A program made the position numbers and the translations under genes. The notes beneath the pieces were generated by a model. That model made no database searches, had not been told where the DNA came from, and saw nothing but the letters and a program-made list of their open reading frames with translations. From contig JAUNCT010000005.1 in NCBI GenBank assembly GCA_030526425.1, forward strand, positions 33,487-97,486: 64,000 bases of DNA. Direction: 5' to 3'. Source of the stretch: Clostridia bacterium. Lineage in GTDB: Bacteria > Bacillota > Clostridia > Christensenellales > CAG-138. How positions within the stretch are numbered: the stretch's first letter is position 1; the number at the start of each line of letters is the position of its first letter. Positions 1-8,439 of the stretch are shown here, in pieces.

Positions 1-24
1 GCACTCTCGTTACTTGAGTGCTAA
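1..24 (-). promoter_or_regulatory. CIRCE element (HrcA operator), left edge cut
   Basis: GCACTC, nine bases, then GAGTGCTAA: this matches the CIRCE inverted repeat TTAGCACTC-N9-GAGTGCTAA, with the outer three bases of the left arm lost at the window edge. CIRCE is bound by the heat-shock repressor HrcA. The promoter beside it points left, so the controlled genes (usually hrcA-grpE-dnaK or groES-groEL) lie outside the window. Confidence 0.9.
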
Positions 25-28
25 AACC

Positions 29-56
29 ATTATAGCCTCGTTTGGGGAAATTGCAA
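29..56 (-). promoter_or_regulatory. Sigma-A promoter reading left into the CIRCE element
   Basis: On the minus strand TTGCAA (56-51) is followed after 16 bases by a perfect TATAAT (34-29). The CIRCE repeat lies directly downstream over the expected transcript start, the normal arrangement for an HrcA-repressed operon. Confidence 0.7.
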
Positions 57-84
57 GTGGTGGCATTGTGAAAAAGATGTAACG

Positions 85-828
85 TTACGCAAAGCGGATG
101 GAGATCTCCCCGGAGGTCAGTGCTTCTTCGGAACCGTCTTCGAAACGGACGAGCAGAGCCCCGTCATCCCCGATTTCCAGCGCTTCCGCCACGCGCGATG
201 TTTCGCCGCGCAGCACGTTGACGCGTTTTCCAACCACGTTCGAACAACTGCGGTAGTCCTCCAGCCAGCTGCGGTCGCCGGGGTTTTGCGCAAAGGGCAA
301 CAGCTCCTTGACGATCTCGGTGAGCAGCGTTTCTTTCGGGATATCGGTGCGCAGTGCGCCGGCGCGTTCGGCGATGTCCTCGGGGAAGTCTTCGGTGGTC
401 AGATTGATCCCGATGCCGATGAGTACGGCGAGCGAACCGTCCGGTGCTGCTGCGGCTTCGGTGAGGATGCCCGCGATCTTTTTCGGACCGAGATACAGAT
501 CGTTGACCCATTTGACGGTGACGTCCGCACCTGTCAGCCGGCGGATGGCGCGGAGCGCGGCAACGGCGGCCGCCTGCGTGAGCGGGACCGCATCTGCCGG
601 ACCGCCGTGCGGAGAAACGACGAGGGTGAAATACAGCCCCGTGTTCTTCGGAGAATAGAAGTTGCGGCCGAGTCTGCCGCGGCCTGCGGTCTGATGATCC
701 GCAACGAGCAGCAGGGGAAGCGCCGCGCCTGCGCGGATGAGACGCTTTCCTTCGGTGTTCGTCGAGTCGATCTCGGCGTATCTGCGGATGCCGAGGGACG
801 GAAACAGGGATTCCGGGGTGTTGTTCAT
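85..828 (-). CDS. birA: Biotin--[acetyl-CoA-carboxylase] ligase, short form
   Basis: 247 residues. It activates biotin with ATP and attaches it to a lysine of biotin carboxyl carrier proteins in the cytoplasm. Visible family motifs are DSTN at 21-24, the biotinyl-AMP loop QTAGRGRLGR at 46-55, KWVNDLY with the following PKKIAGILTE, and GIGIN. The N-terminal winged-helix domain of repressor-type BirA is absent, so this is a catalytic form not expected to bind DNA. The ATG at 828 is preceded by GGAG; the frame stays open upstream without family similarity. It is divergent from the pseudouridine synthase gene. Confident. Confidence 0.93.
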   Translation of the reverse strand: MNNTPESLFPSLGIRRYAEIDSTNTEGKRLIRAGAALPLLLVADHQTAGRGRLGRNFYSPKNTGLYFTLVVSPHGGPADAVPLTQAAAVAALRAIRRLTGADVTVKWVNDLYLGPKKIAGILTEAAAAPDGSLAVLIGIGINLTTEDFPEDIAERAGALRTDIPKETLLTEIVKELLPFAQNPGDRSWLEDYRSCSNVVGKRVNVLRGETSRVAEALEIGDDGALLVRFEDGSEEALTSGEISIRFA

Positions 829-1021
829 TGGCTTGCTCCGAGTATGGGATGAGGGTATTGTATCACAGCCGGCGCACGGCATGGTATAATTCTGTGGTCG
901 TGCAAGGAACGGAGCGACACCGTTCGGCACGATACGGCGCGGGCACATCGGTCCGCCGGCCGATATGACAAAAAAAGGAGAAACGGCGGGCACCCGACCG
1001 AAAGGGACCCGCGATACCACG

Positions 1022-1927
1022 ATGCAGTACCGGACAATGACCATCCCGCCGGAATTTGCGGGGCGCACGGCGGAGAGTATTCTGAAAACCGAATTCGGCA
1101 TGTCGAAAACGCGCATCTCCGCCCTGAAGCGCCGCGCAATGGGCGTTACGCTCAACGGAGAACGCATCTACACGACCGTCAAAGTCGCATCGGGCGATGT
1201 ACTGCGGGCCGAGGCGGGTGACCTTGCGCCGGTGCCGACGGCGCCGCCCGTTCCGCTTCCGCTGGATATCGTTTTCGAGGACGAATGGCTCATGGTCCTC
1301 AACAAGCCCGCGGACCTCGCATGCCAGCCCACGCGGGACCCGGAAGAGGTCTCCGTCGAGCACGGACTTGCCGCATACCTCGGCAAGGATACCTGCGCGC
1401 ACCCCGCATCGCGCCTCGATAAGATGACGAGCGGGCTGATGACGGTCGCGAAAAGCGGTTATGTGCACGAACTGCTCAAAAAGGAGATGCATACCGAGCT
1501 TTTCCGCAAGGAATACCGCGGCATCGCAACGGGCAAGGTCGTGCCGGCGCACGGGTTCGTCAACGAACCGATCGGTTTTTTCGAGGGTTCGAGCTATCAG
1601 CGCGCGGTGCGTCCCGACGGCGCCCCGTCGCTGACCGAATTCGAAGTGCTGCTGCAGGGCGGGGGGCTGACGCTGCTCCGGCTCGTTCCGCATACAGGAC
1701 GCACGCATCAGCTGCGGCTCCATATGGCGTATCTCGGGTATCCCCTTGCCGGAGATTTTCTGTACGGAACGGAGGAGAAGGAGCTGATCGGACGCGCAGC
1801 TTTGCACTCGTACGAACTGTGGCTCCGTCACCCGGTGACGGGGGAGGACCTGCACTTCACTGCATCGTTGCCGGAGGACATGCGGCGCCTGGTCGCGCGG
1901 ATGGAGGACCCGGCGGAAGAAGGCTGA
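1022..1927 (+). CDS. RluA/RluD-family RNA pseudouridine synthase
   Basis: 301 residues from the ATG at 1022. The family isomerises uridine to pseudouridine in rRNA or tRNA. An N-terminal S4-like RNA-binding segment (about 5-65) is followed by the catalytic domain, with RLDKMTSGL at 131-139 placing the catalytic Asp at 133, and later HTGRTHQLRLHM and YPLAGDFLYG. The RNA target cannot be told from sequence. An ATG at 965 is in frame, but the 19 extra residues are low-complexity and neither start has a strong ribosome site. Confidence 0.88.
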   Translation: MQYRTMTIPPEFAGRTAESILKTEFGMSKTRISALKRRAMGVTLNGERIYTTVKVASGDVLRAEAGDLAPVPTAPPVPLPLDIVFEDEWLMVLNKPADLACQPTRDPEEVSVEHGLAAYLGKDTCAHPASRLDKMTSGLMTVAKSGYVHELLKKEMHTELFRKEYRGIATGKVVPAHGFVNEPIGFFEGSSYQRAVRPDGAPSLTEFEVLLQGGGLTLLRLVPHTGRTHQLRLHMAYLGYPLAGDFLYGTEEKELIGRAALHSYELWLRHPVTGEDLHFTASLPEDMRRLVARMEDPAEEG

Positions 1928-2142
1928 ACCGTCCGGAGTTCACAAGTTTTCCGAAAAGCGTTCGATTTCCGACATATTCTTGCCGAAATCGGGCGGTACA
2001 ATAAGTGCATCGAAAGAAAGATTTCGTTTCCTCCCTTTCCTTCGCGTACCGGACGGTACGCAGGCGGCATGGCAAGAAGACCCGTTTTCCCGGCGGGGCC
2101 TGCCGCGATCATCGTTTTTCATACTTTCCCCTTTTTCCCAAG

Positions 2143-2170
2143 GAAAGCGCCCGTTCGCGGGCGCTTTTCT
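2143..2170 (+). terminator. Intrinsic terminator
   Basis: Stem GCGCCCG (2147-2153), TTCG tetraloop, CGGGCGC (2158-2164), then TTTTCTTTTT. It serves the rightward pseudouridine synthase gene. The 311 bases between that gene and 2239 hold only this and the next terminator; I saw no gene or convincing promoter there. Confidence 0.8.
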
Positions 2171-2189
2171 TTTTCGGACGTTGAAACAA

Positions 2190-2220
2190 CAAACAAAACA
2201 GCCGCTCAGCGGGCGGCTGT
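2190..2220 (-). terminator. Intrinsic terminator of the leftward PPC operon
   Basis: Arms 2198-2205 and 2213-2220 form an 8-bp GC-rich stem; on the minus strand it is followed by TTTTGTTTGTT. It closes the operon running from 5451 down to 2239. Confidence 0.75.
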
Positions 2221-2238
2221 TCTTGCGTTGCGCGTTCC

Positions 2239-2658
2239 TTACGGTCTGACCGTATTGATGCCGAGGGCGGGGTCGGGTCTGCGTTCGAGTGCAGTGGGCA
2301 GCACAGTGATGAAGATCTCCGCGGTCAGGGAGATCACCGCGCGGAAGAGATGTCCCGCTTTGGTTGCGCCGCCCGCGCCCGCAAGGGTGATGTGCAGGTG
2401 CTGGTACGGCTTGCCGTCCATGACGGACAGGTTGCCCGTGAGGTTCGCGATCTCGAAATCATCCGACAGATCGATCCGGTCGTAGGTGTTGATCTTGCGG
2501 TCGAACACGCCGATGGAGGCGTCGTTCGTTGCGCCGATGCCCGTGACGGAGGCACAGGTGATGTTTTCCTTTTCCGCAACGGCAAGGATGCTCGCGGCGA
2601 TCTCGTCGCCGGGGTCGAGGCGGAGAACAACGGTGTTTTCGATGCGTTTGTATTCCAT
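2239..2658 (-). CDS. PPC domain (DUF296) protein
   Basis: 139 residues forming a single PPC domain, named for plants and prokaryotes conserved, which is found alone in bacteria and fused to AT-hooks in plants. Typical features are VTGIGATNDASIG (38-50), the HLH motif at 87-89 that can bind metal, and AGH at 101-103. No AT-hook is present, so a DNA-binding role should not be assumed. It starts 12 bases after the stop of the metallo-hydrolase gene, with GGAGG before its ATG, and is the last gene of a three-gene leftward operon. Confidence 0.85.
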   Translation of the reverse strand: MEYKRIENTVVLRLDPGDEIAASILAVAEKENITCASVTGIGATNDASIGVFDRKINTYDRIDLSDDFEIANLTGNLSVMDGKPYQHLHITLAGAGGATKAGHLFRAVISLTAEIFITVLPTALERRPDPALGINTVRP

Positions 2659-2670
2659 GGGAACCCTCCT

Positions 2671-4383
2671 TCAGTGGCGGCGTTTTTTCTTGTCGTTCTT
2701 CTTTCGTGCGGGAGAATCGGAAGACCTTGCGGCGTTTTTCGATTCCCGCGTTTCGAATTTGTCCAGAATGCCGTAGATGGCGTTGCGCAGCGCGTTGATG
2801 CTTTGGTCGCTTTCGTTTTTGAAACACTCGACCACGGCGGACAGGCGCGCAAAGGCTTTTTCGAGCTTGCGGTAAGCGGATTCGGTTTCGGCAAGCCGCT
2901 TTTCGACCGAGGACTTGGCGTCGTCGATGGCTTCTCCGTGCGGCTTTTTGACGGGGATGGGATCGGTCAGGCGGATGAGACAGTCGTTCGCGAGATCGAA
3001 TTCCGTGCCGGAAGCGGGAGCCAAGGAGGGGACGCCGAGCTCGGCTTCGAGGCGCTCGGCAAAACCGACCGCAACGGTGTTTTCACCGTGGTTGACGAAG
3101 AAACGCTTCGGCTTCGGATCGAAAGCCGCGGCCCATTTCATCAGCTCCTTGCTGTCGCCGTGACCGCTGACCCCGGCAAGGATCAGGACTTCGGCCTGAA
3201 CGGAGATCTTTTCGCCGAAAAGCGATACCTCCTTCGCGCCGTCGGCGAGCATGCGGCCGAGCGTGCCGGAACTTTGGTAACCGACGAACAGCACCGTGCT
3301 TTCGGGGCGCCACAGGTTGTGCTTGAGATGGTGACGGATGCGTCCCGCGTCGCACATACCGCTTGCGGAGAGGATGACCTTCGGCACGGTGTCGCTGTTG
3401 ATCGCAACGGACTCCTCGCTCGAAACGGCGGTGTGCAGATCCGGGAAGGAGATGGGGTCGATGCCGCGGTCGAGAAGTGCGCGGGCGGCAGGGTCGAAGC
3501 AGGAATCGGCGTTGTCCGTGAACACGCGCGTTGCGGAAACGGCGAGCGGGCTGTCCACGTAAACGGGGAAGCCGTCGTGCCCGGTAACGAGCCCCTCTTC
3601 CTTGATCTTCCGGATGAAGTACAGCATTTCCTGTGTGCGGCCGACCGCGAACGAGGGGATGACGACGTTGCCGCCGCGGTCGAGCGTTTTCTGGATGACC
3701 TCCGCGAGGGCAAGCGCCGTATCCGGCGGGATCGCATGCTCGCGGTTGCCGTAGGTGGATTCGATCACAACGTAATCCGCTTCGCGGATGAACTGCGGGT
3801 CGCGGAGCAGCGGCTGATCGATGTTGCCGATATCACCGGAAAACACGAGCTTTTTCGTTTCGCCGTTTTCGGTGAGCCACAGCTCGATGGAAGCGGAGCC
3901 GAGCAGGTGCCCCGCATCGGTGAAGCGCGCTTCGATCCCTTCCGAGATCGCGAAACGTTTGTCGTAGGGGAAGCCCCGGAACAGGGAGACTGCACCCGCT
4001 GCGTCGTCGGAGTCGTACAGCGGCTCCACGGGGGGCTTTCCGGCGCGCAGGTTTTTCCGCGTCCGGTATTCCGCTTCGGCTTCCTGGATGTGGGCGCTGT
4101 CCTGCAGCATGATCTCGGACAGGTTGCGGGTCGCGTTCGTTGCGTAGATATTGCCGCGGAAACCGCGTTTGTACAGCAACGGCAACAAGCCGGAGTGGTC
4201 GATGTGCGCGTGCGTGAGCAACGCGAAGTCGAGTTCGCTTTCGGGAATGGGGCAAGGCAGGTTTTCGAAGATGTTCTTGCCCTGTTCCATTCCGCAATCC
4301 ACGAGAAAGCGTTTGCCTGCCGCTTCCACGAGCGTGCAGCTGCCGGTGACTTCGCGGGTCGCGCCGAGGAATGTGATCTGCAT
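2671..4383 (-). CDS. Metallo-beta-lactamase/beta-CASP hydrolase with RNA-specificity domain and C-terminal tail
   Basis: 570 residues. The order is a metallo-beta-lactamase fold with HAHIDH at 58-63, a beta-CASP domain (ESTYGNREH onward), and the RNA-metabolising motif 3 region (SGMCDAGRIRHHL, then SGHGD and FFVNHGE). This is the CPSF73-like, YbeY-independent nuclease class in bacteria, probably acting on RNA in the cytoplasm. After about residue 470 comes an extra tail of roughly 90 residues, predicted helical and charged, ending in a Lys/Arg-rich stretch that may bind nucleic acid. AGGAGG precedes the ATG, 33 bases after the aldolase gene. RNase J proper is longer in the N-terminal half and differs in its C-terminal domain. 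Confidence 0.88.
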   Translation of the reverse strand: MQITFLGATREVTGSCTLVEAAGKRFLVDCGMEQGKNIFENLPCPIPESELDFALLTHAHIDHSGLLPLLYKRGFRGNIYATNATRNLSEIMLQDSAHIQEAEAEYRTRKNLRAGKPPVEPLYDSDDAAGAVSLFRGFPYDKRFAISEGIEARFTDAGHLLGSASIELWLTENGETKKLVFSGDIGNIDQPLLRDPQFIREADYVVIESTYGNREHAIPPDTALALAEVIQKTLDRGGNVVIPSFAVGRTQEMLYFIRKIKEEGLVTGHDGFPVYVDSPLAVSATRVFTDNADSCFDPAARALLDRGIDPISFPDLHTAVSSEESVAINSDTVPKVILSASGMCDAGRIRHHLKHNLWRPESTVLFVGYQSSGTLGRMLADGAKEVSLFGEKISVQAEVLILAGVSGHGDSKELMKWAAAFDPKPKRFFVNHGENTVAVGFAERLEAELGVPSLAPASGTEFDLANDCLIRLTDPIPVKKPHGEAIDDAKSSVEKRLAETESAYRKLEKAFARLSAVVECFKNESDQSINALRNAIYGILDKFETRESKNAARSSDSPARKKNDKKKRRH

Positions 4384-4416
4384 GGATGTTCCTCCTTGAT
4401 GAAGAGCGTCGGTTGG

Positions 4417-5451
4417 TTACAGTGCGTTGATATCGGCGATGAGCGCGTCGACGGTCTCGTCGGCGGTCGCCCAGCTGGTGCATACGCGGAAAGCCGTGCG
4501 CCCGGGACCGGGTTTGCGCATTACGGAGAACACGTATGTTTCGGCGAGTTTTGCGAACGCCTCGTCGGGCATTTCGAAGAACTGCTGGTTTGTCATGGAA
4601 CTGCCGAGCGGCGTGAAACCTTTGCCGGCAAGAGCCTCACGGATACGGACGGCCTGCGCGGAGGCCTTTTTGCCGAGTTCGAAGTACAAGCCGTTTTCGA
4701 ACAGGGTCTCGAACTGCACGCCCATGAGACGCCCCTTGGCGAGGATCGACAGGTTTTGCTTCATGTGATAGCGGAAATCCTTCTTGAGCGCTTCGCTGCG
4801 GATGCAGACTGCTTCACCGAACAGGGCGCCGACCTTCGTGCCGCCGATATAAAACACATCCGCAAGGGCGGCGAGCCGCGGTAACGTCACGTCGTTTCCC
4901 GGGGCCCCGATGCCGTAGCCGAGCCGCGCGCCGTCGACGAAGAGCAACAGGTCCCAACGGTCGCATACGGTGCGGATGGCGGTAAGCTCCGCATCGGTGT
5001 ACAGCGTGCCGGTCTCCGTTGGGAAGGAGATGTAGACCATTGCGGGCGGAACGATGTAATCGTGCGTATCGTCGGCGTAATATTCGGCGCAATAGGTGTC
5101 GATCTGCGCTGCGGAAATCTTGCCGTCGGTGTTCGGTACCGTGAGCACCTTGTGCCCGGTGTGTTCGACCGCGCCCGCTTCGTGGACGGCGATGTGTCCG
5201 GTATCGGCACTGAGAACGCCCTGGTGCGAACGCAGCGCCGCGGCGATCACGGTGACGTTCGCCTGGGTACCGCCCGGCAGAAAGTGAACGTCGAGGGCGT
5301 CATTTTCGCAGGCTTTCCGGATCAGCGCGCGGGCGTTGTCGCAATGCGGGTCGAGCCCGTAACCGCAACACTGTTCCATATTGGTTTCGAGCAGGCGCTG
5401 CATCAGCGCGGGATGCGCGCCTTCGGTATAATCACATTCAAAACGGATCAT
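4417..5451 (-). CDS. Low-specificity L-threonine aldolase family protein
   Basis: 344 residues. This PLP enzyme family cleaves L-threonine or L-allo-threonine to glycine and acetaldehyde. The fold-type I pattern is clear: GGTQAN (60-65), FVDGARL (171-177, the Asp that contacts the PLP ring nitrogen), and YIGGTK with the Schiff-base Lys at 206. The start is the ATG at 5451 with AGAGG upstream; the frame is open further upstream but without similarity. It heads the operon with the beta-CASP and PPC genes. Exact amino-acid specificity is not certain. Confidence 0.9.
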   Translation of the reverse strand: MIRFECDYTEGAHPALMQRLLETNMEQCCGYGLDPHCDNARALIRKACENDALDVHFLPGGTQANVTVIAAALRSHQGVLSADTGHIAVHEAGAVEHTGHKVLTVPNTDGKISAAQIDTYCAEYYADDTHDYIVPPAMVYISFPTETGTLYTDAELTAIRTVCDRWDLLLFVDGARLGYGIGAPGNDVTLPRLAALADVFYIGGTKVGALFGEAVCIRSEALKKDFRYHMKQNLSILAKGRLMGVQFETLFENGLYFELGKKASAQAVRIREALAGKGFTPLGSSMTNQQFFEMPDEAFAKLAETYVFSVMRKPGPGRTAFRVCTSWATADETVDALIADINAL

Positions 5452-5615
5452 GGGATGGTTGCCTCTTTTCGGTGATATTGCGGAATGATATGTGCTCCGG
5501 TCATCCCGGACCGGGAGAACGGATGCGGGTGCTTGTTTCGGTTCAAGTATAGCACGCATGCGGGGGCTTGGAAAGAAGCGGAGCGCCGGCGGAAAGGGGG
5601 CGGAGCAAAAGAAAA

Positions 5616-5638
5616 AACCGGAGTGCTCGACTCCGGTT
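5616..5638 (-). terminator. Intrinsic terminator of degV
   Basis: AACCGGAGT, five-base loop, ACTCCGGTT; on the minus strand it runs into TTTTTTC. It lies directly downstream of the DegV gene. Confidence 0.8.
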
Positions 5639-5667
5639 GTGTGATTCGGAAACAATGCGGTCGGGGT

Positions 5668-6501
5668 TTACGACTCGAATCCCATCATGATGCCGCCGCG
5701 TTCCGCATAATAGCTGCACAGACCGCGCGACGGGTAGAATTTCACATCCGCTCCGGGGAAACGGTCGCGGATGGCGGCGGAAAGCTCGGTTGCGGCGGTC
5801 TCGTTCTGACAGTGACCGATGCGGACGCTGCCGCCCTTGTAACCGAACCGCTCCATCTCGTTCAAAAGGAAAGCGCGGGCTTTTGCGGCGCCGCGGCATT
5901 TGCCGAGCATTTCGAGCTTGCCTTCCGCACTCGCCTGACCGATCGCGCGGATCCCGAGTACGCCGGCCATCGTTGCGACGAGTTTGCTGACACGACCGTT
6001 TTGCGCAAGGTTGTGCATCGATTCCAGGGAGAAGAGCAGATGGGTGCGTTCCTTGTACGCTTCGACGGCGCGGAAGGCCTCATCGGCGTCCATTCCGGCG
6101 TTTGCGCAAGCGCGTGCCTTTTCGATGAGAAGGGCGATTTCGGGCCCTGCGGAAAGCGAGTCGACGACATGGATGCGGCGGGAAGGGTCGTGCTCCAAAC
6201 AGTTGTTTCTTGCGGACTGCGCGGAATTGTAACTGCCGGAAAGACCACTGGTGATCGTGAAGGCGATGACGTCGCCGCTTTCGCCGAAAGCGTCCTCCCA
6301 ATCCGCAACGCCCGGGCACGCACTGTAAGAGCGGCTCTTGGTGTTGAGAAGGGTTTGGACCATCGCGTCGACATCGAGGGAAGCGTCGTCGCGGAATTCC
6401 ACAGTATCCGTGCGGATCGTCAGCGGGATGCCGACAAAATCCGCGCCATCCAAAGCAAGCAGATCGCAGGCGGAGTCTGCGACGATGCGAAACCGATTCA
6501 T
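5668..6501 (-). CDS. DegV family fatty-acid-binding protein
   Basis: 277 residues, the normal size. DegV/FakB proteins hold a fatty acid for phosphorylation by FakA kinase. Seen here: DSACDL at 9-14, SYSACPG at 58-64 and TSGLSGSYNSA at 84-94, which line the lipid pocket. No FakA homologue lies in the window. It has its own good promoter and terminator and is divergent from the DUF1836 gene. Confidence 0.92.
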   Translation of the reverse strand: MNRFRIVADSACDLLALDGADFVGIPLTIRTDTVEFRDDASLDVDAMVQTLLNTKSRSYSACPGVADWEDAFGESGDVIAFTITSGLSGSYNSAQSARNNCLEHDPSRRIHVVDSLSAGPEIALLIEKARACANAGMDADEAFRAVEAYKERTHLLFSLESMHNLAQNGRVSKLVATMAGVLGIRAIGQASAEGKLEMLGKCRGAAKARAFLLNEMERFGYKGGSVRIGHCQNETAATELSAAIRDRFPGADVKFYPSRGLCSYYAERGGIMMGFES

Positions 6502-6560
6502 GTGTTTGTACCTCCCGGGCGCGAGTGCGCTGTTCTCTGACAGGGTGCCTGTTGGTTTGA

Positions 6561-6589
6561 ATACTATCAGTTCCGACAGATTTTGTCAA
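6561..6589 (-). promoter_or_regulatory. degV promoter
   Basis: Minus strand TTGACA (6589-6584), 17-base spacer, TAGTAT (6566-6561), about 60 bases before the degV start. Confidence 0.65.
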
Positions 6590-6628
6590 CGGTTTTTGAA
6601 AAACCGATAAAGGGATTTAATAAAACTG

Positions 6629-6657
6629 TTGAAATAGAATGAAAAACGGGTTAAAAT
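6629..6657 (+). promoter_or_regulatory. Promoter of the DUF1836 gene
   Basis: TTGAAA, 17-base spacer, TAAAAT, followed about 12 bases later by the ribosome site AAGGAAG of the DUF1836 gene. Confidence 0.55.
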
Positions 6658-6676
6658 AGGCGGATAAAGGAAGTGA

Positions 6677-7183
6677 ATGAACATGAATCCGGAAGAATTC
6701 CGTTTGCCGCGCTACGAACAGATCCCCGATGTCGGGTTGTATCTGGAACAGGTGGTGCGCTATATCAATTCCAGACTCGAACCGTTGGGCGGGCAGCGGC
6801 TGACGGCGTCGATGGTGAGCAACTACGTCAAACAGAAACTGATCCACGCGCCGCAGAAAAAACTGTATACCGCAGAACATTTGGCTCTGTTGCTGTTCAT
6901 AGCCGTCGTCAAGTCTGTGGTGCCTTTGGAAGGCTTGCGGATGCTGTTCGAGATACAGGGGGAATGCTGCTCCCTGCAGGCCGCCTACGACTTTTTCTGC
7001 GATGAGTTCGAAAGCATGCTCGGCGCATCGTTCGGCGCCGTACCCGTGCGGGAGGATACCGATGGGAGCCGCCGCGAGGAAAAGGAACTGCTGCGGAATG
7101 CGATCGCCGCCGTTGTGGGGAAGATCCGTCTCGACCGGAACCTCGAAGAGTACCGGAAACAGCGTGAGGAAGCGACCCGTTGA
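6677..7183 (+). CDS. DUF1836 family protein
   Basis: 168 residues. DUF1836 is a Bacillota family of unknown function related to MerR-like helix-turn-helix proteins. The typical segment is TASMVSNYVKQKLIHAPQKK (about 45-64), followed by YTAEHLALLLFIAVVKSVVPL, which resembles the effector side of a regulator. A DNA-binding role is inference. Two ATGs (6677 and 6683) fit the AAGGAAG ribosome site almost equally well. It is monocistronic and divergent from degV. Confidence 0.85.
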   Translation: MNMNPEEFRLPRYEQIPDVGLYLEQVVRYINSRLEPLGGQRLTASMVSNYVKQKLIHAPQKKLYTAEHLALLLFIAVVKSVVPLEGLRMLFEIQGECCSLQAAYDFFCDEFESMLGASFGAVPVREDTDGSRREEKELLRNAIAAVVGKIRLDRNLEEYRKQREEATR

Positions 7184-7210
7184 CACGGAACTGCCTTTGC
7201 ACGCCCGAGG

Positions 7211-7238
7211 TTGACCGGCGGACATCGTTTATTATAAT
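7211..7238 (+). promoter_or_regulatory. Promoter of mntP leader
   Basis: TTGACC (7211-7216), 16-base spacer, perfect TATAAT (7233-7238). The transcript would start near 7245, leaving a leader of about 150 bases before mntP. Confidence 0.65.
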
Positions 7239-7244
7239 ATTATG

Positions 7245-7394
7245 GGTACCAACGCCGGGGCGGAAATGCGTTTTCGAACAGGACCCGGCGGAAGCGGTTG
7301 ACAACGCGGGGCGGATACGGAGCCCCGCTCTTTTCTTGCGGTGGAATCCGGGGCTTGGGCGCCGGACGCGCATACCGGACGGAGGAGGATATCG
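7245..7394 (+). promoter_or_regulatory. mntP 5' leader with intrinsic terminator (possible attenuator)
   Basis: Between the promoter and the GTG start of mntP is a terminator-like hairpin, GCGGGGC (7306-7312) with GCCCCGC (7322-7328), followed by TCTTTTCTT. A second copy of its 5' arm, GGGGCGGA, lies upstream at about 7257-7264 and could compete for the same 3' arm. This suggests conditional termination. I do not see the conserved core of the yybP-ykoY manganese riboswitch, which often precedes mntP, so the sensor class is unknown. Alternatively the hairpin is only the terminator of the DUF1836 gene. Confidence 0.45.
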
Positions 7395-7982
7395 GTGGAT
7401 ACGGCATTTTTTTTGAACAGCGCATTGCTCGGTGTGGGGCTGGCAATGGACGCGTTTTCGGTTTCCCTTGCAAACGGTTTGAATGAACCGCGGATGGGCA
7501 TCGGCAAGCAATGCGGTATCGCGGGGACATTCGCGTTTTTCCAGGCGTTCATGCCGATGACAGGCTGGTTTTTCGTGCATACCGCCGCATCGTATTTCAC
7601 GGCGTTTCAAAAATTCATTCCGTGGATCGCACTGGCTTTGCTCGCGTACATCGGCGGTAAGATGCTGCTTGAGGGCATCCGCGGCGGAGAGGAGAACGAA
7701 GCGACAGATCGTGCGCTGACCTTTTCGGTGCTGATGGTGCAGGGCGTTGCGACGAGTATCGACGCGCTGTCGGTCGGGTTTACGATCGCCGGGTATGATT
7801 GGAAGGCAGCGCTTGCGGCATCCTGTGTGATCGCGGCGGTGACTTTCGCGATTTCCGCTGCAGGCGTTTCGATCGGAAAGAAATTCGGCACCAAGCTTTC
7901 GGGAAAGGCGGCGATCCTCGGCGGCGCGATCCTCATTGCGATCGGTCTCGAGATCTTCATCAAAGGCGTCTTCTTTTCCTGA
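7395..7982 (+). CDS. mntP: Manganese efflux pump MntP
   Basis: 195 residues with about six membrane helices in two homologous halves. MntP exports Mn2+ across the cytoplasmic membrane. Both halves carry the family acidic motif: MDAFSVSLANG near residue 18 and SIDALSVGFT in the second half, with conserved membrane Asp residues. The start is GTG at 7395 with GGAGG five to seven bases upstream; 18 in-frame codons before it have no family similarity. Monocistronic, with a long leader. Confidence 0.93.
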   Translation: MDTAFFLNSALLGVGLAMDAFSVSLANGLNEPRMGIGKQCGIAGTFAFFQAFMPMTGWFFVHTAASYFTAFQKFIPWIALALLAYIGGKMLLEGIRGGEENEATDRALTFSVLMVQGVATSIDALSVGFTIAGYDWKAALAASCVIAAVTFAISAAGVSIGKKFGTKLSGKAAILGGAILIAIGLEIFIKGVFFS

Positions 7983-8001
7983 CATATAATTAATACGGTT
8001 G

Positions 8002-8033
8002 CGAAAGGGACTTCCCGCGGGAAGCCCCTTTCG
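8002..8033 (+). terminator. Hairpin downstream of mntP
   Basis: Long inverted repeat with CTTCCC (8011-8016) and GGGAAG (8019-8024) at the core and CGAAAGGG/CCCTTTCG arms outside. There is no clear T-run, so it may be a weak terminator or an mRNA 3' stabiliser. Confidence 0.5.
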
Positions 8034-8118
8034 TGCTGCTTGCGGGGTTGCGGTTGCCACTGGTGGAAAACACCGAAACGGAAATTTATGAACAAATTAT
8101 GAATGTGAAAAAAAGTAC

Positions 8119-8146
8119 TTGCATTTTGTTTTCGGACGAGTATAAT
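8119..8146 (+). promoter_or_regulatory. Promoter of tRNA-Val
   Basis: TTGCAT, 16-base spacer, TATAAT (8141-8146), 15 bases before the tRNA. Confidence 0.65.
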
Positions 8147-8160
8147 AATGATTGCGCCGT

Positions 8161-8237
8161 GGGGTTATAGCTCAGCTGGTTAGAGCGCTACGTTGACATC
8201 GTAGAGGTCATAGGTTCGATTCCTATTAATCCCACCA
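8161..8237 (+). tRNA. tRNA-Val (GAC)
   Basis: Complete cloverleaf of 77 bases with encoded CCA. Acceptor GGGGTTA pairs with TAATCCC, the anticodon stem CTACG/CGTAG encloses TTGACAT (anticodon GAC), and the T-arm contains GGTTCGATTCC. Confidence 0.95.
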
Positions 8238-8439
8238 TTTGTTTTTCCTGGACTGTACGCGACGTCCTTCGGCTATAAACCCTCATTTATATGCCGGGAG
8301 CAACAATAAAGGCATGCGACGAGCACGCCCGCTGCGAGTGGGAAGCTTCGACTGCCGGCGTTGCGCCCACCTGCCTTTGGGCGGGTATTATAGCATGGAT
8401 GAGCGGCAATTTGGGAAAACGTCCGAAAATCGGACATAT

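Noticed and set aside
7245..7394. yybP-ykoY manganese riboswitch before mntP
   Set aside because: The characteristic GGGGAGTA and the paired internal loop sequences could not be found by eye; only the terminator hairpin is supported.
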